The position numbers were made by a program, and so were the translations under genes. This document shows, in pieces, positions 45,687 to 55,321 of a stretch of DNA of 64,000 nt. Source of the DNA: Pseudomonas sediminis (GTDB lineage: Bacteria > Pseudomonadota > Gammaproteobacteria > Pseudomonadales > Pseudomonadaceae); assembly GCF_002741105.1 (NCBI RefSeq), contig NZ_NIQU01000003.1:324607-388606 (forward strand), written 5' to 3'. The notes beneath the pieces were generated by a model. It did not search any database and had not been told where the DNA came from. It saw nothing but the letters and a program-made list of their open reading frames with translations. Position 1 is the first letter of the stretch. Each line of letters opens with the position of its first letter.

Positions 45687-47213
45687 ATGCGCTCTCTGAA
45701 CCTACATCTGAAAGTCCTGATCACCCTGCTGGTGGCCTTGGGCGTTCTGATTACGGCATACCAAATCTTCATTCTCGGCATTCCGGTGACCGAGGACGAG
45801 ACCGACGATCTGTGGAACATCGATGCCAGGGTCGAATTCCAGGCGACGCCGCGTGAGCCGGTGAAACTGCAGATGTTCGTGCCGCCGCTGAACCAGGATT
45901 ACGTAAGCCTCAACGAGAGCTTCATCTCCAACAACTACGGTGTCAGCGTCAACCGTGTCGACGGCAACCGCCGCGTCACCTGGTCGGCCCGTCGCGCCAG
46001 CGGCAAACAAACCCTCTATTACCGTCTGGTACTGACCAAGCGTTACAGCGGTGAGCAGACACCTGCAAAAGGCCCGATCTTCCGCGACAGCATCCCGGTC
46101 GAAGGCCCTGAGAAGATCGCGGCCGAAGCCCTGCTCGCTCCGATTCGCCAGCACTCGGCGGACGTCGAGACCTTCATCAGCGAGACCATCAAACGCGTCA
46201 ACAACGCCAACGACGATAACGTCAAGCTGCTGCTCGGCGGCGATGCCTCCACCGTCAACAAAGCCAAGGTCGTCGAGCTGCTGCTGTCCATCGCTCACGT
46301 GCCGATGGAACGCGTGCACACCATTCGCCTGCAAGCCGAAGTCGCGCAATCGCCAGAACTGTGGCTGCGCAGCTTCAACGGCCAGAAGTGGCTGTATTTC
46401 AACCCCGAATCCGGTGAGCAAGGCCTGCCGGCCGACCGCCTGGTCTGGTGGATCGGCGATGACGATCTGGTCAGCCTCGAAGGCGGCCGTCAAGCCGCCG
46501 TCAGCTTCAGCCTGAACAACAGTGAGATGAACGCTATCCGCCTGGCCAAGCTGACTGACGAGAACACCGACGCCAGCTTCCTCGAATACTCGCTATACGG
46601 CCTGCCGCTGCAGACCCAGCAGACGTTCATGATCATGGTGATGATCCCGATCGGCGTGCTGGTCATTCTGATTCTGCGCAACCTCGGCGGTCTGCAGACC
46701 CTGGGTACCTTCACTCCGGTACTGATCGCCCTCGCCTTCCGCGAAACCCAACTGGGCTTCGGTATCTTCCTGTTCACGGTGATTACTGCGCTCGGCCTGT
46801 CATTACGCTCCTACCTGGAACATCTGAAGCTGCAGATGCTGCCGCGCCTGTCGGTAGTACTGACCTTCGTCGTGGTACTGATCGCCGCCATCAGCCTGTT
46901 CAGCCACAAGCTGGGCCTGGAACGCGGTCTGTCGGTTGCGCTGTTCCCGATGGTGATTCTGACCATGACCATCGAGCGCCTGTCGATCACCTGGGAAGAA
47001 CGTGGCGGCAGCCATGCCTTCAAGGTCGCCATTGGCACGCTGTTCGCCGCCACTATCGCGCACCTGCTGATGAGCGTGCCCGAGCTGGTGTACTTCGTGT
47101 TCACCTTCCCGGCGATCCTGCTGATCCTGGTAGGCTTCATGCTGGCGATGGGTCGCTACCGCGGTTATCGCCTGACCGAACTGTTCCGTTTCAAAGCCTT
47201 CCTCAAGGACTAA
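45687..47213 (+). CDS. inactive transglutaminase (UUP1) / 7TM membrane protein
   Basis: A 508-residue inner-membrane protein. One N-terminal helix (VLITLLVALGVLITAYQIFI, residues 11-30) leads into a periplasmic domain to about residue 305. That domain contains LLSIAHVPMERVHTIRL and RSFNGQKWLYFNPESGEQGL, the circularly arranged transglutaminase-like fold without an obvious catalytic Cys. Seven helices follow from MIMVMIPIGVLVILILRNLG to LVGFMLAMGRYRGYRLTELF. Families of this kind always accompany the ATP-grasp gene that follows, five bases later. Function unknown; a sensor or transporter role is inference. Confidence 0.8.
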   Translation: MRSLNLHLKVLITLLVALGVLITAYQIFILGIPVTEDETDDLWNIDARVEFQATPREPVKLQMFVPPLNQDYVSLNESFISNNYGVSVNRVDGNRRVTWSARRASGKQTLYYRLVLTKRYSGEQTPAKGPIFRDSIPVEGPEKIAAEALLAPIRQHSADVETFISETIKRVNNANDDNVKLLLGGDASTVNKAKVVELLLSIAHVPMERVHTIRLQAEVAQSPELWLRSFNGQKWLYFNPESGEQGLPADRLVWWIGDDDLVSLEGGRQAAVSFSLNNSEMNAIRLAKLTDENTDASFLEYSLYGLPLQTQQTFMIMVMIPIGVLVILILRNLGGLQTLGTFTPVLIALAFRETQLGFGIFLFTVITALGLSLRSYLEHLKLQMLPRLSVVLTFVVVLIAAISLFSHKLGLERGLSVALFPMVILTMTIERLSITWEERGGSHAFKVAIGTLFAATIAHLLMSVPELVYFVFTFPAILLILVGFMLAMGRYRGYRLTELFRFKAFLKD

Positions 47214-47217
47214 GACC

Positions 47218-48204
47218 ATGTTCGGCCTGATCAAGACGTGGAAGGCCCTTGAAGCCAAAGGCATCATGGGCATCAACCGACGCAACGCGGACTACGTGCT
47301 GAAGTACAACAAACGGCACCTGTACCCGATCGTCGACGACAAGATCATCACCAAGGAGCGGGCCATCGAGGCCGGCATCGATGTGCCGGAAATGTACGGC
47401 GTCATCGAGACCGAGAAGGATATCGACAAGCTCGATCAGATCATTGCCGGGCGCAATGACTTCGTGATCAAGCCGGCGCAAGGCGCAGGCGGTGATGGCA
47501 TCACGGTTATCGCCGACCGCTTCGAGGATCGTTTCAAGACGGTATCCGGCAAGATCGTCAGCCACGAGGAGCTGGAGCAGCAGATCTCCAGCATCCTCTC
47601 CGGGTTGTATTCGCTCGGTGGTCACCGTGACCGTGCGCTGATCGAATACCGGGTCACCCCGGACACCATCTTCAAAAGCATCAGCTACGAAGGCGTGCCG
47701 GACATCCGCATCATCGTGCTGATGGGCTACCCGGTGATGGCCATGCTGCGCCTGCCGACACGTCAGTCCAATGGCAAGGCCAACCTGCACCAGGGCGCCA
47801 TTGGTGTCGGTGTCGATCTGGCCACTGGCATCACCCTGCGTGGTACCTGGCTGAACAACAAGATCAGCAAGCACCCGGACACCACCAACGCAGTGGACGG
47901 CGTGCAACTGCCTAACTGGGACGGCTTCATGAAGCTCGCCGCCGGCTGCTATGAGTTGTGCGGCCTGGGCTACATCGGTGTGGACATGGTGCTGGATCAG
48001 GACAAGGGCCCGCTGATTCTCGAGCTCAACGCCCGCCCCGGGTTGAACATCCAGATCGCCAACGACTGCGGCCTGACCCACCGCGCCCATGCCGTGGAAG
48101 CGCGCCTGGAAGAGCTGAAAGCCAAAGGCATTCAGGAAGACGCCGAAGAGCGCGTACGCTTCTCCCAGGAGCTGTTCGGCCACATCGTCAGCAAGGAAGT
48201 CTGA
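47218..48204 (+). CDS. alpha-L-glutamate ligase-like ATP-grasp protein
   Basis: A 328-residue cytoplasmic ATP-grasp enzyme related to RimK. FVIKPAQGAGGDGITVIADR near residues 82-101 is the ATP-binding lysine/glycine loop. GYIGVDMVLDQDKGPLILEL near 252-271, then NARPGLNIQIAN, supplies the metal-binding Asp, Glu and Asn. ATP-grasp ligases couple a carboxylate to an amine through an acyl phosphate. RimK adds glutamate to ribosomal protein S6, but this shorter, operon-borne branch has no known substrate. It follows the 7TM gene by 4 bp. Confidence 0.85.
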   Translation: MFGLIKTWKALEAKGIMGINRRNADYVLKYNKRHLYPIVDDKIITKERAIEAGIDVPEMYGVIETEKDIDKLDQIIAGRNDFVIKPAQGAGGDGITVIADRFEDRFKTVSGKIVSHEELEQQISSILSGLYSLGGHRDRALIEYRVTPDTIFKSISYEGVPDIRIIVLMGYPVMAMLRLPTRQSNGKANLHQGAIGVGVDLATGITLRGTWLNNKISKHPDTTNAVDGVQLPNWDGFMKLAAGCYELCGLGYIGVDMVLDQDKGPLILELNARPGLNIQIANDCGLTHRAHAVEARLEELKAKGIQEDAEERVRFSQELFGHIVSKEV

Positions 48205-48215
48205 CCAGCTAGCGC

Positions 48216-48258
48216 CGCGAAGTGCAGCCGGGTCGCCCAGACCCGGCTGCACTTCGCG
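48216..48258. repeat. long perfect hairpin after the ATP-grasp gene
   Basis: Nineteen-base perfect arms, left starting CGCGAAGTGCAGCCGGGTC (48216-48234) and right 48240-48258, around GCCCA. No T run follows on either strand, so it is an unusual terminator or a stabilising/processing element between convergent operons. Confidence 0.7.
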
Positions 48259-48312
48259 ACTCGCTCAATAGCCTGTCGCCAACGCGCCCCCGCCTATATT
48301 TGCCCGCCTTCC

Positions 48313-51036
48313 TCACGCCTCGCTCAGCAGCCCCAAGCTCTTGCCCTTGAGCACGGCTTGCGTGCGGCTGCGTACGCCCAAACGGGAAAACAGGTTATGC
48401 AGATGCCATTTGATGGTGGCTTCAGACAAGTGCACCGCCTCAGCAATATCGCGATTCGACAGCCCCGCTGCCACGAGCCGCAATATCTCCCGCTCGCGAT
48501 GACTCACCCCCTGATTTTCCTCGAGACTGTCAGGATCGATAGCCAACCTGCGGCACTGCTCGCGTAGCATTTCGGCAATGCCCTGCCAGGCCGCGGCTTG
48601 CTCGGGCTCGGCGCGGCTCCAGGCATTCCAGAGCGGCAGCAGCCACAAGGCGTCGTCCTGAAACAAGCGGCGATAACCGCATTGCCAGGCCTCTTCGAGA
48701 GTCGTCTGCAACAGCACGAAGGCTTTTTCGCCATTACCTTTGCGCCAGTAAGCCACTGACAGCAGCAGGCTCAGGTGCAGGCGCCGATCCCGCTGGTGGT
48801 CCGCCCCCTGCTTGGCCAGACATTCCTCCAGGCTGGTTTGGGCTCTCTCTACCCAGTGTTCGCTCAGTGCCAAGCGCGCCTGGCTCAGCGCCAACGCCGT
48901 ATGCGCATCGCCATAGCGCTCGACGGGCAGTACAGCCAGATGACGCTCCAGCTGCAGATAAACACGCTGCGCCTCATTGGGTCGGCGCAGCCACAGCAGG
49001 AACTGCACCTTGCACCCCATGGCGATGGCGAATACCCGCTCGTAGCCGGGCCCCTGCAAACCGCTCAACCACTCATCAAGTTCCTCCAGCCCCTGCTCCC
49101 CTGCACCGGCGAAAAAACGCGCGCGCGCCATGACCAGCTTGCCGCGGCTGATCAGCTCCACCGGCGTGGCGACATCACGCCAGGTAGTGGCCAGCGGCAG
49201 CTCGGCGAGAATCGCAGCGTGGCGATCCTGTTCGTAAAGCAGGTCGGCATAAGCCAGCCCCAGCGGGCCGCCAACTCGACTGCGCAGCCCAAACACGTGC
49301 ACGACCCTTGCCCGCGCAGCTTCGGCCAGGGAGCGACCGCGCTCGAGTTCGCCGTGTTCCTTGCAGATCAACGCCTCGATCAAGCTGGCCATCACATGCA
49401 GGTATTCGCTGTCGCAATCACGCAGACTCTCACGCGCCACGGCGATGGCCTTGGCGGCCTCGCCGAACTCGCCGAGCAATGCGAACGCTGCAGCCTGCAC
49501 GCAGGCCAGGCTGGCGCGAAATACCGGCTGGTTCTGCGGTACCAGCGCCAGCCAATGGCCGGCGACCTTGAGGCAGGCGTCGAGTTTGTCCTGATAGAGC
49601 AACACCAATGCCTTGAGCACCTGAGCAGCAGCCAGCAGCTCGACCGGGCCGAAATGCATGCCCTTGCCACGCCCCTGCGTCAGGCGCGCGCTGACTTCCT
49701 CGATCAACGCCTCGGACTCGGCGAACTTCTGCTCGAAAGCCAATTGCCAGGCATAGAAGATCTGGAACACCGGCTGCTCGGTGATCACCAGCGACGGGAC
49801 GTCCTTGAGAATGGCGAGGATGCCGTATACCCGGTTGCCGGCGATCAAGCGCGCGCCCTGGCGCTCCAGCAGCTCGGCGGCGAAGGCGTAGTCACGCGCG
49901 CGCAACGCGTACTTGATCGATTTGTCAGCCAGGTCATGGCTTTCGCACCAGCGCGCCGCCGCATGCAGCAGGTGAGCCGGGTCGCCACGCTTGGCCAGAC
50001 GCCCCTGCAGGAACTCGGCGAACAGGTGGTGATAGCGGAACCACTGGCCCTGCGCGTCCAGCTCGATCACGAACAGTTGCTCGCCCTGCAGGCGGCGCAG
50101 CATGTCGCCACCGTCATGGCGCCCGGTGAGTGCGTTGCACAACTCGGCGTTGAACTCATCGAGTACCGAAGTCTGGTCAAGAAACAGCTGCACGGTTTCC
50201 GGCAGGCTGGCTACCACGTCTTCGGCCAGATAATCGGCGATGTTGCGTTCGGTCCCTGACAGCCCGGCGAGAAAGGCCGCGCGGTTTTGCTGACGCGGCA
50301 AGGCCAGCGCCGCCAGGTGCAAGGCCGTGATCCAGCCTTCCGTACGCGCATGCAACTGGTTGATCTCGCTGTCTTCCAGGGCCAGACGCTTGATGCTGCG
50401 CAAGTAACCAGCGGTCTCAGCGCGTGTCAGGCGCAGGTCCTCGGCCTTGAGCCAGGATGCCCAGGCGCCGAGCGAAGGCGGCTCGTCGAGAAAGCGCGGC
50501 TGATAACGGGTGCTGACTACCAGCCGGACGTGGCTGGGCAGGCGCTCGAGCAGATAGAGCGAGCTCTGACCAAGCGTGGGATGGCGGATGCGGTGGAAGT
50601 CATCGAGCATCAGATAGAGGCTCTCCGACAGCCCGTTCAGATCGTCGAGAAATGCATCGATCGCCGTCTCCAGCGGCCAGCTGATCTCACCCTGCAGCAA
50701 TGCAGTGACAGTGCTGCCGAAGCCCGGACAAACAGCGGCGACAGCCGCCACCAGATACTGCAGCAACCTCGCCGGCTCGCTATCGCTGTCGTCGCACGAC
50801 AGCCAGGCAACTCGCGCTCCCTGTGCCTGCAGGCGACTGCGCAGCTGGCTGAGAACGGTGCTCTTGCCAAAGCCGGCGGGTGCACTGAGGACGATCAGGC
50901 GCTGCTCACGCGCCTCCATCAATCGCTCGATCAAAACCGAGCGTTCCAGCAGCGTAGCGCCCTCGGCATAGGAGGGATACAGCTTGGTACGCAATAACGG
51001 GATAGCGGATTGGCGGGACGGATTCTGGCTGTTCAT
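48313..51036 (-). CDS. MalT-type LuxR family ATP-dependent regulator (second of tandem)
   Basis: A 907-residue large ATP-binding LuxR (STAND/MalT) regulator. Walker A is VLSAPAGFGKSTVLSQL near residues 54-70 and the Walker-B-type LYLMLDDFHRIRHPTLG near 140-156. A long helical TPR-like sensor region spans about 350-830. The C-terminal LuxR helix-turn-helix is VSHREREILRLVAAGLSNRD and IAEAVHLSEATIKWHLHNLF near 839-880. Such proteins oligomerise on binding ATP and an inducer. Its ATG overlaps the stop of the upstream paralogue by 4 bp. Inducer and targets are unknown. Confidence 0.88.
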   Translation of the reverse strand: MNSQNPSRQSAIPLLRTKLYPSYAEGATLLERSVLIERLMEAREQRLIVLSAPAGFGKSTVLSQLRSRLQAQGARVAWLSCDDSDSEPARLLQYLVAAVAAVCPGFGSTVTALLQGEISWPLETAIDAFLDDLNGLSESLYLMLDDFHRIRHPTLGQSSLYLLERLPSHVRLVVSTRYQPRFLDEPPSLGAWASWLKAEDLRLTRAETAGYLRSIKRLALEDSEINQLHARTEGWITALHLAALALPRQQNRAAFLAGLSGTERNIADYLAEDVVASLPETVQLFLDQTSVLDEFNAELCNALTGRHDGGDMLRRLQGEQLFVIELDAQGQWFRYHHLFAEFLQGRLAKRGDPAHLLHAAARWCESHDLADKSIKYALRARDYAFAAELLERQGARLIAGNRVYGILAILKDVPSLVITEQPVFQIFYAWQLAFEQKFAESEALIEEVSARLTQGRGKGMHFGPVELLAAAQVLKALVLLYQDKLDACLKVAGHWLALVPQNQPVFRASLACVQAAAFALLGEFGEAAKAIAVARESLRDCDSEYLHVMASLIEALICKEHGELERGRSLAEAARARVVHVFGLRSRVGGPLGLAYADLLYEQDRHAAILAELPLATTWRDVATPVELISRGKLVMARARFFAGAGEQGLEELDEWLSGLQGPGYERVFAIAMGCKVQFLLWLRRPNEAQRVYLQLERHLAVLPVERYGDAHTALALSQARLALSEHWVERAQTSLEECLAKQGADHQRDRRLHLSLLLSVAYWRKGNGEKAFVLLQTTLEEAWQCGYRRLFQDDALWLLPLWNAWSRAEPEQAAAWQGIAEMLREQCRRLAIDPDSLEENQGVSHREREILRLVAAGLSNRDIAEAVHLSEATIKWHLHNLFSRLGVRSRTQAVLKGKSLGLLSEA

Positions 51037-53747
51037 GATTCGAGTAGGCTCAGCTCACGTGCACGTCGTATGGCTTGGGTGCGATTACGCACCTTGAGCT
51101 TTTCGTAAATGTTGTGCAGGTGCCATTTGACGGTACCCAAGGCGAGCGCCAACTGCTGGCCGATCTCTTCGTTGGACATGCCCTTGGCGGCCAGACAGAC
51201 CACCTCGCGCTCGCGCTCGGTCAACCCCTCCTCCAGCACGTCCAGGGCGTGCTGCGACTCCTGGCCGGGCCAGGCACTCAACAGACTGCGGATGAAAGCC
51301 TGCAATGCCGGCTGGCGCTCAGTAGACTCCAGCTGTTGCAGCAACTGGCGCACAGCCTCGCCCTCCTCGATGAACAGACTGCGCGCCTCTTCCCGCTCCG
51401 CGCCAATCAGGCACTGCACCAGCAAGCTCTGCGCCCGCTCCCGGTAGCCCAGGCGCTGGTAGCTCAGCGCAGCGAGCAGATCCAGACGCAGTTGCTGCAG
51501 CCCATGCCGGTCATCCTGTAACTGGCTGCGTAACTGGCTGATCTCATGCAGCGCCTCGCTGTAATAGCCGCGCGCCTGCTGCAGGCGCACCCGGCTCAGA
51601 CCGAGCACCCACGGCACAGGATTGAAATTGCGCTGCGCGTAATACCCTTCCAGCTTGCTCCAATCCACCGATTTCAAACGCTGCTCTGCGCGCTTGCTGC
51701 GTTCGGCCGCCGGCTCCTGCAGGATCAATGCAATCTCCTCACCCACGGCCTGCACATAAAAACGCCAGGAATGGTTGCGCGCCACCAGGTTCTGCATCAG
51801 CACCAGGGTCGCGATCGCTTCTTTCGGAGCCCCCTGCTGGCGCTGAACCCGTGCCAGGCAAAGCATCGCCTGGGCGTACAGGTCGATCGGATTGATCACA
51901 TCGACCGTGGCCAACGCCCACCGCAGCCGATCCTGCAGGCCATCCAGGCGACCCTGCTGATAGGCGATCAGCGACTCACTGATGGTTGGCAGAACTACGG
52001 CACGCGACTTTTCGCCGAACCAGGGCATCATCCGCGCACGCAACTGCTCGAACAGCAACTGCGCCTGCTTTACTCGCCCCTGTTCCAGACACAGGAGCAC
52101 TTCCACATTGGCCAACTGCATGTCCAGATATCGGCCTTCGAGAAAGTGGTTGCGCTGTTGCGCCAGCGCCAGCAACTTGCGCGCCTGCTCGGCCTGGCCA
52201 AGCATCACGCTGGCCAGGGCACCCACGGTGAGGATCGCCACCTCGAGAAACGCAGTGTGCTGCCCCAACTGCACCTCGATGCGCCGCGCCAGATCGACGC
52301 AGGTATCCAGGTCATCCTTCTGCAAGGCAATCACCGCCTTGATCGTCAGGGTCGCCAGCACCTTGTCACTCAATGGCCCGTTCGTGCGCGACTCGGCCCA
52401 GCGCTCCAGCAGCTCATCGAGCATGCGGTTGGCCTCCTTCAGACCCAGCTCGGCCGCGCGGGTCCAGACATCAGCCAGCACCAGCACCGGAAAGCGCGCA
52501 GCGATTTCGTCCGGCACATGCTGTCGCCACTTGTAGATGAGGTTGAGCTGACCACGATTGATCAGCTCCAGACCACAGCCGTCAAGCAGCGCGGCGAGCA
52601 TCTCGGCGTCTTCGGCCAAGCAGGCGTGCTCGATGGCCAGGTTCTGCATATGGTGGTTGGTGAACCACAGGCTGGCATTGAAATGCAGCTGTTTGAAACG
52701 CTCCGGATCGCGGTCCTTGAGCCGGCTGCGGAGAAACTCGGCGAACAGATTATGGAAGCGATACCACTGGCGCTCGCGATCCATGGGCAGGAGAAACAGT
52801 TGCATGGCCTCCAGCTCTTCCAGCAGTTGCTGGCCATCCTGACGCGCGGTCAGGGCATTGACCAGCTCGCCGCTGAGCTGCTGTGCCACCCCGAGCGCCA
52901 ACAACTGCTCCTGCCGCTCGACAGGCAACTGCTCGAACACCGAGCGCAGCAAGTAGTCGCCTAGTACATTCTTGTCTGCGCCCAACGCGGCAAGGCGCTC
53001 AGTCGGTTGCGGGTGGTTATGCAGCCACAGGCTGACCAGATGCACTCCCACCACCCAGCCCTCGGTATGACGGTAAAGCGCATCGAGCACCTGAGGATCG
53101 AGACGCAGGCCGCTGCGCTTCAGATAAGCACGCATCTCTTCGGCATTGAGCCTCAGCTCGTCACTACCCAGCTCCAGCAACAACCCCTTGGCGCGTAACG
53201 TGGCGAGACCCAGAGCGGGTTGCGAACGGCTGCCGATGGCCAGGGTGAAATTCGGCGGCGCCAACTTGACCAGACGATTGAGTGCGCGGAGAAGCTCGCC
53301 ATCCTGAATCAGGTGCAGGTCGTCGAGCACCAGCAGCAGCGGTTCCGAGCGCTGCGACAGGTCCACCAGCAGGCTTTCCATTACCGCCTCGACGGGCACG
53401 CGCATGGTGTTGCGCAGGTAGCCCAGGGCGTAATCACCCAGCCCGGGCAGTGCATGTCCCAAGGCGCCGATCAGTTGCTGGAAGAAACGTACTGGCTCGT
53501 CATCAGCAGAGCTCAACGATAGCCAAGCAACAGCGCTGCCGGCCTGACGACGCTGCTCGAGCAGCATCGCCAACGCCGTAGTCTTGCCAAAGCCAGCAGG
53601 CGCGCAAAACAGTACCAGGCGGGCGTGGGAATGGGCCGAAAGCGCGGCATCCACCTGCGGTCTTGCCAGATAGTCCGCGGATGCCTGAGGCGGTGACAGC
53701 TTTGAACGCAGCAGGCTTCCAGCGGCTGGAGCAATCACTACATCCAT
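51033..53747 (-). CDS. MalT-type LuxR family ATP-dependent regulator (first of tandem)
   Basis: A 904-residue paralogue of the downstream protein with the same layout. Walker A is LFCAPAGFGKTTALAMLL near residues 43-60, and LLLVLDDLHLIQDGELL near 131-147 is the Walker-B-like block. The sensor is all-helical, and the C-terminal helix-turn-helix is LTEREREVVCLAAKGMSNEE and IGQQLALALGTVKWHLHNIY. The sequences diverge strongly in the sensor part, so different ligands are likely. Three ATGs are possible (53795, 53768, 53747); 53747 is chosen for its AAAGGG site. The 4-bp overlap makes the two a co-translated pair. P. aeruginosa PA1759/PA1760 appears equivalent from memory. Confidence 0.88.
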   Translation of the reverse strand: MDVVIAPAAGSLLRSKLSPPQASADYLARPQVDAALSAHSHARLVLFCAPAGFGKTTALAMLLEQRRQAGSAVAWLSLSSADDEPVRFFQQLIGALGHALPGLGDYALGYLRNTMRVPVEAVMESLLVDLSQRSEPLLLVLDDLHLIQDGELLRALNRLVKLAPPNFTLAIGSRSQPALGLATLRAKGLLLELGSDELRLNAEEMRAYLKRSGLRLDPQVLDALYRHTEGWVVGVHLVSLWLHNHPQPTERLAALGADKNVLGDYLLRSVFEQLPVERQEQLLALGVAQQLSGELVNALTARQDGQQLLEELEAMQLFLLPMDRERQWYRFHNLFAEFLRSRLKDRDPERFKQLHFNASLWFTNHHMQNLAIEHACLAEDAEMLAALLDGCGLELINRGQLNLIYKWRQHVPDEIAARFPVLVLADVWTRAAELGLKEANRMLDELLERWAESRTNGPLSDKVLATLTIKAVIALQKDDLDTCVDLARRIEVQLGQHTAFLEVAILTVGALASVMLGQAEQARKLLALAQQRNHFLEGRYLDMQLANVEVLLCLEQGRVKQAQLLFEQLRARMMPWFGEKSRAVVLPTISESLIAYQQGRLDGLQDRLRWALATVDVINPIDLYAQAMLCLARVQRQQGAPKEAIATLVLMQNLVARNHSWRFYVQAVGEEIALILQEPAAERSKRAEQRLKSVDWSKLEGYYAQRNFNPVPWVLGLSRVRLQQARGYYSEALHEISQLRSQLQDDRHGLQQLRLDLLAALSYQRLGYRERAQSLLVQCLIGAEREEARSLFIEEGEAVRQLLQQLESTERQPALQAFIRSLLSAWPGQESQHALDVLEEGLTEREREVVCLAAKGMSNEEIGQQLALALGTVKWHLHNIYEKLKVRNRTQAIRRARELSLLES

Positions 53748-53911
53748 GGCCTGGACCCTTTCATTCATTATTATTTTGGTACGACAGTTCAACATCCTGG
53801 CACGACTCCATACTAATCAGCCGAGCCTGCCGGAGCAAACCTGACCGAAGCTCTAGGATGAATATTAGCGGCGGACTACAATCGCTCTTTCATCCCTTTC
53901 GACTGCCACGC

Positions 53912-55270
53912 ATGCCCAGTTGCTCTCTGCACCCTCTTCCCTACCGCACCGATCCCTGCGACTACTTCCAGCGCATTCGCCAGGCCCCCGGTGCCGTACT
54001 GCTGGATGCCGGGCGACCGACTGCCAAGCGTGGACGCTATGACCTTATGAGCGCCTGGCCATTGGCAGAACTGGCGCCCATGTCCGACGAATCGGCCAAC
54101 GACTTCCTGCAACGCCTGCGAAGCGCGCTACAGAGCCTAGGGGCCGCCGAAGCACCCATGCAGCATGAGCTGCCATTCGTCGGTGGTTTGATCGGTTACC
54201 TGTCTTATGACTTCGGCCGCCGCCTGGAAGTGCTACCCGAGCACAGCGTCGATGATCTCGACCTTGAAGATGCGCGCTTCGGCCTCTACGCCTGGGCGCT
54301 GATCAGCGATCATCAGCTGGAGACCAGCGCCCTGCTGTTTCACCCGGCACTGCCAGAGGCAGAGCGCCAGCGCCTGCAGACGCTGTTCGAAGCAGCGCAT
54401 AGCGAAGCGCCTGCGCCCTTCCACCTGACCCAACCGTTCCAGGCCGATATCGACCAGCACCGTTATCGCCAGGCGATCGAACGTATCCAGGGCTACATTC
54501 TCGCTGGCGATTGCTATCAGGTGAACTTCGCCCAGCGCTTTCAGGCGCCCTGCGAAGGCGATCCCTGGGGCGCTTATATGGCACTGCGCCAGGCCTGCCC
54601 AACACCTTTCTCGGGATTCCAGAGTCTGGGCAATGGCAATGCCATTCTGAGCCTGTCGCCCGAGCGCTTTCTCAAGGTCAGCGACGGTCAGGTGGAAACC
54701 CGCCCGATCAAAGGCACCCGGCGCCGCGGCCATGACGCTGATGACGATCAGGCGCAGGCACATGAGCTGCTGGAAAGCCGCAAGGATCGCGCCGAGAACC
54801 TGATGATCGTCGACCTGCTGCGCAACGATCTCGGCCGCAGTTGCCGCATCGGCTCGGTGAAAGTGCCGGAGCTGTTCGCCCTGGAGAGCTATCCCAACGT
54901 GCATCACCTGGTCAGTTGCGTCACCGCCGAGCTTGCGCCTGGCAAGGATGCGCTGGACCTGATTGCCTGCAGTTTCCCCGGCGGCTCCATCACCGGGGCG
55001 CCGAAGATCCGCGCCATGCAGATCATCGATGAGCTCGAACCGACCCGGCGCGGGCTCTACTGCGGCTCGCTCCTGTATCTCGACGTGCGCGGCGAGATGG
55101 ACAGTTCCATTGCCATTCGCAGCCTGCTGGTCAAGGACGGCAAGATCAGCTGCTGGGGCGGTGGCGGCATCGTCGCCGACTCCAATTGGCAGGCCGAGTA
55201 TCAGGAGTCCATCACCAAGGTGAAGGTGCTGCTGGAAACGCTGGAAGGCCTGCCGGCCACAACCGAATAA
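53912..55270 (+). CDS. pabB: aminodeoxychorismate synthase component I
   Basis: Converts chorismate with ammonia from PabA to 4-amino-4-deoxychorismate for folate. 452 residues. FVGGLIGYLSYDFGR near 89-103 belongs to the N-terminal domain. The catalytic chorismate-binding domain has FAQRFQAPCEGDPWGAYMAL, then SLSPERFLKVSDGQVETRPI and KGT. PGGSITGAPKIRAMQIIDEL and YCGSLLYLDVRGEMDSSIAI follow. The PIKGT motif, in place of the PIAGT of anthranilate synthase, marks PabB. ATG at 53912 begins MPSCSLHPLPYRTDP; the longer frame back to 53663 overlaps the divergent regulator. Confidence 0.93.
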   Translation: MPSCSLHPLPYRTDPCDYFQRIRQAPGAVLLDAGRPTAKRGRYDLMSAWPLAELAPMSDESANDFLQRLRSALQSLGAAEAPMQHELPFVGGLIGYLSYDFGRRLEVLPEHSVDDLDLEDARFGLYAWALISDHQLETSALLFHPALPEAERQRLQTLFEAAHSEAPAPFHLTQPFQADIDQHRYRQAIERIQGYILAGDCYQVNFAQRFQAPCEGDPWGAYMALRQACPTPFSGFQSLGNGNAILSLSPERFLKVSDGQVETRPIKGTRRRGHDADDDQAQAHELLESRKDRAENLMIVDLLRNDLGRSCRIGSVKVPELFALESYPNVHHLVSCVTAELAPGKDALDLIACSFPGGSITGAPKIRAMQIIDELEPTRRGLYCGSLLYLDVRGEMDSSIAIRSLLVKDGKISCWGGGGIVADSNWQAEYQESITKVKVLLETLEGLPATTE

Positions 55271-55282
55271 CTACCCCAAATG

Positions 55283-55309
55283 AAAACGCCGCGATTTCGC
55301 GGCGTTTTT
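55283..55309. terminator. bidirectional terminator between pabB and thrH
   Basis: AAAACGCCGCGA (55283-55294) and TCGCGGCGTTTT (55297-55308) form perfect 12-bp arms with a 2-base loop and T on both sides. Confidence 0.88.
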
Positions 55310-55321
55310 CATGCATCGGCG

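Noticed and set aside
48775..50259. 494-residue open frame opposite the second MalT-type regulator
   Set aside because: Gln/Leu/Arg-rich shadow with no motif; the regulator on the other strand is clearly coding.
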